Both the position numbers and the translations under genes were made by a program. DNA of 64,000 nt from Klebsormidium nitens (lineage: Eukaryota > Streptophyta > Klebsormidiophyceae > Klebsormidiales > Klebsormidiaceae): assembly GCA_000708835.1 (NCBI GenBank), contig DF237189.1:62001-126000 (forward strand), in the 5' to 3' direction. Under the pieces are notes generated by a model, which saw only the letters and a program-made list of their open reading frames with translations, was not told where the DNA came from and searched no databases. Positions 59,072 to 64,000 of the stretch are shown here, piece by piece (position 1 is the first letter of the stretch; each line of letters begins with the position of its first letter).

Positions 59072-60647
59072 CAGAGTGCTATGGCAAACAGAGTGGCGTG
59101 GAATGCTTGAAGAAAGGAATTGGATTGTTACATTAGCATCATCGAGAAAACCCAGCTCCCAATCTACATTGGGCAAGACTTCAGCGGGTCAGAAAAGGAT
59201 TGCTCGTCTGAATGCAATTGCTCAGCAGCTACACAGTGCTAGTGCTGCTAACAAACTTTTGGGCGGAGAGCAATTCACTGTCCTGCACAGAAACTATTGA
59301 ACAACGAAATCATCGATGACATTGATGAATGCAGGCTCCAGCATTGAATGCGGAGGGTGAAAGGCTTTCGAGTCGAGGCTTGATGTCAGACTGGAATCAT
59401 GAATTAAACATGAACACCAGTTTTACGGCGGAGCTAATAGTAACGGTTGACCATCTCCATAGCTCTAGTCGACGATAGCCTCCCAAGCTCGTAAATCTTT
59501 GCCCTGCCAACTAACCATCTGATGAACGGCATAAAATGGAGCAACCACAAAGCGCCACGTGTCCCCCCCTTGCGGCAAGACCCGCGCGCCAAGGTCGCCC
59601 CCGAGAGCCTGACTCGATCTTAAGGTGATCGAGTCAGTCTCATCAGATGGTTTATCGCTAACATAGAGCAGTTGATTTGGCGTCCGAAATGAAGCATTGA
59701 CGTCCGAGCGCGAGCAGCGCGCGCATCCTTCACTAAGTCACGGTCACTCCGACGTCATACAAGGGCCAACTGGCACAGCTGGCAATGAGTCAGAGGCATT
59801 GACGCACCTTGGCCGTCCGATCGTGTCACTTGGAAAACATTTGGACACGTCACCGTCGTTAAACCTTCAGGAACTTGCAGAATACAAAAAAAGGCGTCGC
59901 GGCCGCGCGCGAGAATCGATTCAATTTTAAAATCGCGCGACACCGGCCGATGCCGGCGCCTTTATTGCTAGCCCCACTGCGGGTGATGACAAAAGACAGC
60001 TTCGGGGTGACCGCGCCAAGCATTTAGCACCGAATGCTGGTGCAGCCCGAATGGCTGGAACCCTCTTTTCGACGAGCTTTTCAACCGGTTGGCTGTCCTT
60101 AGTTTTTAGGTACCTACAGTAGGTATTGTTTGGGAGCCAGCAGGTTCGATTCGAATATTCCACGCTGCTGCTGACTGTATATCCGGCTGGATGTGCTGGG
60201 ATTTCAACAGCTAGCAGACTTTCTCATGCCTTGTCGAAGACTCGGGGTATACCGGCCATACCATGCAAAATGCTGAATTAAACTTTGTAGTATACGGCGC
60301 TGCTGACGTCCGAGTCCCAGGCCTGGAGCATTTGGACACCTCGGACAGCTAACTCGGTAGTGCCCCCGGTTGGCGTCTACATCCCTGTTCCTTAGGGAGA
60401 AGCCTTTCGACCGGCCAGCCTAATCGCCCCCCTTTTGGGCCAGGGGGGGGTTCTGAGACCGTCTGACATGGCGCTCTCGCAGTGGCCCAAACTTCATGCC
60501 ACACACCCCTTAGCCCACCGACCTTCACTTGGTTTGTGTGTGTATTTTGTCGGTGTGAATGTCAGTCTCTCTCTTTGGAGGGTCGCAGTCTTCTGCTGTT
60601 ACCTCACAGGCGGACAATCCCTGGAACTTGGTCACGAGCAGGAAGTC
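59072..60647. other. divergent intergenic region with a foldback element
   Basis: This probably holds promoters for the WDR18-like gene (left) and the gene at 60648 (right). It contains the 140-bp inverted-repeat element at 59513-59652. No exon is supported, although an open frame reaches back to 60435 ahead of the chosen ATG. Confidence 0.5.
59513..59652. mobile_element. 140-bp foldback element with 13-bp perfect terminal repeats
   Basis: AACCATCTGATGA at 59513-59525 is the exact reverse complement of TCATCAGATGGTT at 59640-59652. Inside, 59609-59619 (CTGACTCGATC) pairs perfectly with 59627-59637 across a 7-base loop (TTAAGGT). There is no coding capacity. It may be a very small MITE, or a transcribed hairpin. 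Confidence 0.5.
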
Positions 60648-62508
60648 ATGGCTGCAAGCAGAGTCTCTAAGGCTTTGCTTGACCGGCAGCTCAGCTCCTT
60701 GATCTTGTCAGGCAGCTCAGCCATTCGGTATGGTTCCCTTCAGAAGTCCAGCTCGGTTTTCAGAAGCCTGCCAGCCGCTCGCAGATTGCCAGCCGTGCAA
60801 TGTAAGCGTTCGTCCTTTGAAGATCAAGTACAGACGTTCATTACGGACAGCAACAATTTCCAAAAGAGTGTGGAGGAATCATTTGCGCAAGTTAAGGGTG
60901 ATTTGCAGAATGTTGCAGAGCTGCAGGGCCTGATGGTTGAGAAGCAGACCCGCAATGCTGTGGAGAGCGAAGAGGGGAGGGGCTTTGCAGTCCCGTTGTC
61001 TTTGAAATCTGTCGACGATTATGCAGAATATTTCAGCCAAGTGAATCAGGACGGCGATGGACAGTCCCTGCGAAAGACAAAGGAGGATGCAAGGAGGAAT
61101 TTAACAGATTCCCTTCTGGAGCAGGTCAGTTCACATGCACACACCGTTTCCAGCTTGCTTGCTTGGCTCAAGCACTTTGCCGGACTTGCCGATGTATCTA
61201 ATCATTCAATATCAAAGCTTCGTCACACTTTTTATAGATTGCTGACTGAGATAGTGACCTTCTTCTGCAGTTGGTTCACATACTTCACCTCAATTGCAGA
61301 AGCTATTCTTAGGAGAATCGTGTCCCTAGCTGTAGGACTATGTGAAGCTCTGGGTTGAGGTATTGCTGTGGTTGTTCAGGATTAGCTGGTGGCATTCTGA
61401 AGTTGCCTGCCTTTGGAGCTTATCTTGTCCTTCTGTGATCTCTTGGCAGCACAAGGGTATTTACGCCTTCCTCAACTGCTTCATCAGCCGACTGGAGGCT
61501 CAGTTTGAGGGTGAAACTATTCTGATACGCTCTGCAACGGTGCGGAGGCTGGCGGCTGACCTTGTGACTGCTGGGAACGACCTTGAATCATCAGTCCAGC
61601 TGCGCCAGGTATGTCAGTAACGAAATCTCTTGTGGCCTGCTGCATAGGCAACTTGTAAAAGGCTCGTAAGGTCCTTCTTTAGATGGGGCTCCTTCTTAAC
61701 CAACAGCATGGAAAGCTTAAAAAGATGTGGACAAGATGATTACGAGAGGGCTCGCCCAAAAGCCTGGAATTGTGAAGGCCTCATACTTCATTCATTCTGA
61801 AAGGGGCCTTGGCAGGCCGGCCTTCTTCAGGTTCTCCTTCTTTAGTGCATGTGATAATTCCCATTCAAATACTTCCCTCTGACAGTAGGCACAGGCTTGC
61901 TGCTTAAGAGGGGTCGCTCATGCAGCACTAGAGCTCTCCAGAGATGCCACCTGAATGTGGAAAGGAGTGGTTGAAATGAACCATTCCATGATTGGACAGG
62001 CGCTTCAAGATCTGCGCCGCTTTGTCATGACGCCGCGAAGCAAGTTGGTGGATCAAGAAGAGGTTGCGGAAGCTGACAAAGAGGGAAAGAGAGTGAAGAA
62101 AGACGATTGTGCAGCGCAAGAGCCCGCGACATGGTAGGTCTGCAATCTCTCTTTATCTTATGCGGCTGCGGAAGTAAGGGGTTGCCAATGCATCCTGACA
62201 TACTCGAAATCATGAGTCAATGCCGATACACTGTTCTGTTGTCGGAATGTGTCATGTTCTTCTAGAAAAGTTCAAAGTCACACAGCTTCTTGTAAGCCAA
62301 CTTGACAAAGAGGCAGGTCAGCATGTTGCCCTCGCACAGCGCTTTGCTGTTAAGGATTCTTGAAGAGAAGAATTATGTCAAGGATCTGCCCGGGCATGTC
62401 TTCTTGGACATACCAATGAAGATGTGTGCAAGTTCAACTGGAGAATTGCCTGATGTCGATTTCAGCAAGCGCGCTTCAACCATTGATCGATCTGGACAAG
62501 CTCGTTAA
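60648..62508 (+). CDS. unidentified 312-aa protein, possibly organelle-targeted
   Basis: Four exons, 60648..61124, 61450..61608, 62000..62133 and 62340..62508 (stop), with phases 0, 0 and 2 all closing. The N-terminus (MAASRVSKALLDRQLSSLI, then SLPAARRLPAVQCKR) is rich in Ser, Arg, Leu and Ala without acidic residues, like a plastid or mitochondrial transit peptide. A helical, polar region follows (QVQTFITDSNNFQKSVEESF, GDLQNVAELQGLMVEKQT), then FLNCFISRLEAQFEGETILI, LQDLRRFVMTPRSKLVDQEE, a Lys/Glu cluster and LRILEEKNYVKDLPGHVFL. No family is recognised. An in-frame extension upstream to 60435 exists but does not look like coding sequence. Exons further right (62785-63300) could belong to an alternative 3' end. 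Confidence 0.5.
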
Positions 62509-62784
62509 CTCTCTTTTTATATCAATCACTTCAGGAGAGCTAACTTGGTGAAGAAACGGCATCAAACATATAGAGCTTCTTGGATCTGACAAACTTGGAT
62601 CTGACAAACAGATGTGTGGATCTGACACAGTGTAGTGTGTTGCATTACTCGAAGAGCACTGAAAGGGTTGTCACTGGCTCATGATCAGATAGGAAAGGAG
62701 CACCAAATGCTTTCTGGTGAAAAGCGTTCCAGTCGTTTTTTGCAGGTTCCTTCCTTTCTTCCAGCTTGCAGACGAGTACCTCAA

Positions 62785-63370
62785 ATGCGCTGTGACGTCA
62801 GCTGAGATGAACACACGCTTGCCGCTGGAGGACCATCTTCGCGGACCTCAGAGCTGCGCGACCGCCATGCTGGCAGCAACAGCAAGTTCTGAGCTGAGGG
62901 AGCTGCTCCAGATTGACGGAGGAGGGCGTGTGCGATCCACCGGGACAGCAACGATGATTGAACAAGTCGAAGTGAAAAGTAGGCCATCGAGTAAGTTGAA
63001 GCAATGCTGTTTTTGGAAGGGGCAGGCTTGTTTGAGACACTGCACCTTGTTAAGGTTGGTTCTTGAGTTCCACATCTGCAGCTTCATAGTCTGAAGCCAT
63101 ATCGATTGTGTTTCATGCAGTGTTGTGAGTCCATGTGTGTGCTTAGAGAGTTTTTATTGCCTATATGCAGGTATTAGCAAAGCGCGAAAGCAATTGGAGG
63201 TAAATCTGAGGGTAACGGAATTGGCGTTCAAGAGGGCGTTCCCAGCTAAGAAGCAGGGGCAGATAGAACTAGTCGGCTATATCTATGTCGTAGGTACAGA
63301 AGCTGCACAGAGGTTCATGGGTTCCCAGATTCTGAAAGGTGGTAACCTAACCACCTGTGTCCGTATACGG
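62785..63370 (+). CDS. possible exons of unknown affiliation near the window end
   Basis: After a CTTTCTTCCAG acceptor, plus-strand 62785-62990 is open and reads LADEYLKCAVTSAEMNTRLP and later ELRELLQIDGGGRVRSTG. After a second acceptor near 63170, KQLEVNLRVTELAFKRAF and KKQGQIELVGYIYVV follow. Both have protein-like composition, but I found no start codon or confirmed donor. They may be 3' exons of the gene at 60648 or a separate gene. Confidence 0.25.
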
Positions 63371-63373
63371 TAG

Positions 63374-64000
63374 CTTTTGTCGAAACCCATGCAAAATGTC
63401 CCGAGCTGCCAGCAGCCTCCTTTGAGCGGTCTTAGAACAAGTTCAACATTTATGACGTTCCTGTCCAGCTGTTTTATGCAATTGTCCTGCTGCAGGCGCC
63501 TGATATTCTCTTGCTCCGTTGTTGAGCAACCTGTCTCAGCTGCATTGTTGCTCTGCCTTCACTCTAGAGATGCGTCAGGTCACTAATTCTGGTATTAGGT
63601 TGAGTTGAATCTTGGTGTACATAGCATTACGCAGCTGCTGACTCAGTAATCCTGGCATCCGACATTAGAGGTTGCCGAGTGGCACACCAAGTACTGGTTC
63701 CGTTCAATACATCTTGATCTATTGCATTAAGCAACCAGTCCACCGCATTTTGACCTCCTTGCACTACCCGGCCAGGCTTGCACTACGCCGTAGCTAGCCT
63801 AGTGCGGCCATAGGCTATTATGGCAATCAAATGTTCGTTAGTGTCCGATCATATATCGACATCATCCTACACTACATAATTCACAACGTCCTAAAAGTTC
63901 ACAAAGGCCTCTTATACTCTTTTAAGGATGGAACCGAGTTCAACTATCCTATGCGCCTGATTGAGCTTGAACGTCAGTAGTATAGGCTTCAATGACGAAT
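63374..64000. other. window end, nothing supported
   Basis: Only short open frames without domain or splice context. Confidence 0.4.

Overview
The window is nuclear DNA from a green-lineage eukaryote. Genes are spliced with GT-AG introns, there are no operons, and several genes are plant-type: a plastid-type ribosomal protein L15 with an N-terminal extension, an ACD11-like sphingolipid transfer protein, and intron-containing histone genes. Base composition looks close to balanced, and an N-filled gap shows a draft assembly. A streptophyte alga such as Klebsormidium would fit, but the species cannot be fixed from this window. All exon models were read by eye: splice sites, reading phase and family resemblance agree, but no alignment or RNA evidence was available.

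Layout. 1-5.6 kb: mostly non-coding, with the 3' part of a coiled-coil gene (+). 5.65-7.9 kb: plastid L15 (-). 10.36-15.07 kb: ACD11-like glycolipid-transfer gene (+); its second intron holds a ~150-bp-period tandem array of copies of its own 3' splice site and the start of the next exon. 16.1-19.2 kb: ankyrin + two-BTB protein resembling ABTB1 (-). 20.37-20.69 kb: assembly gap. 21.6-22.0 kb: a short inverted-repeat element. 22.3-24.5 kb: a fusion of eleven C2H2 zinc fingers with a C-terminal RING finger (+). 25.6-28.2 kb: a three-exon gene with one winged-helix-like unit per exon (-). 29.2-32.5 kb: GNAT acetyltransferase (+). 33.6-38.0 kb: membrane-anchored GT25-like glycosyltransferase (-), again with degenerate exon copies in an intron. 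38.45-38.76 kb: intronless SUMO-like gene (+). 42.8-45.2 kb: divergent histone H3/H4 pair. 46.3-53.8 kb: CSA/ERCC8 WD40 protein (-). 54.5-59.1 kb: WDR18/IPI3 WD40 protein (-). 60.6-62.5 kb: unidentified 312-aa protein (+).

The genes are ordinary nuclear housekeeping and signalling genes with no common pathway, except that H3 and H4 share a promoter region. Two things stand out. First, short stretches spanning an exon edge have been duplicated locally and left in the adjacent intron: clearly in the ACD11-like gene, probably in the GT25 gene, and possibly downstream of the SUMO gene. Second, the paired H3 and H4 proteins contain no cysteine and no methionine apart from the initiator.
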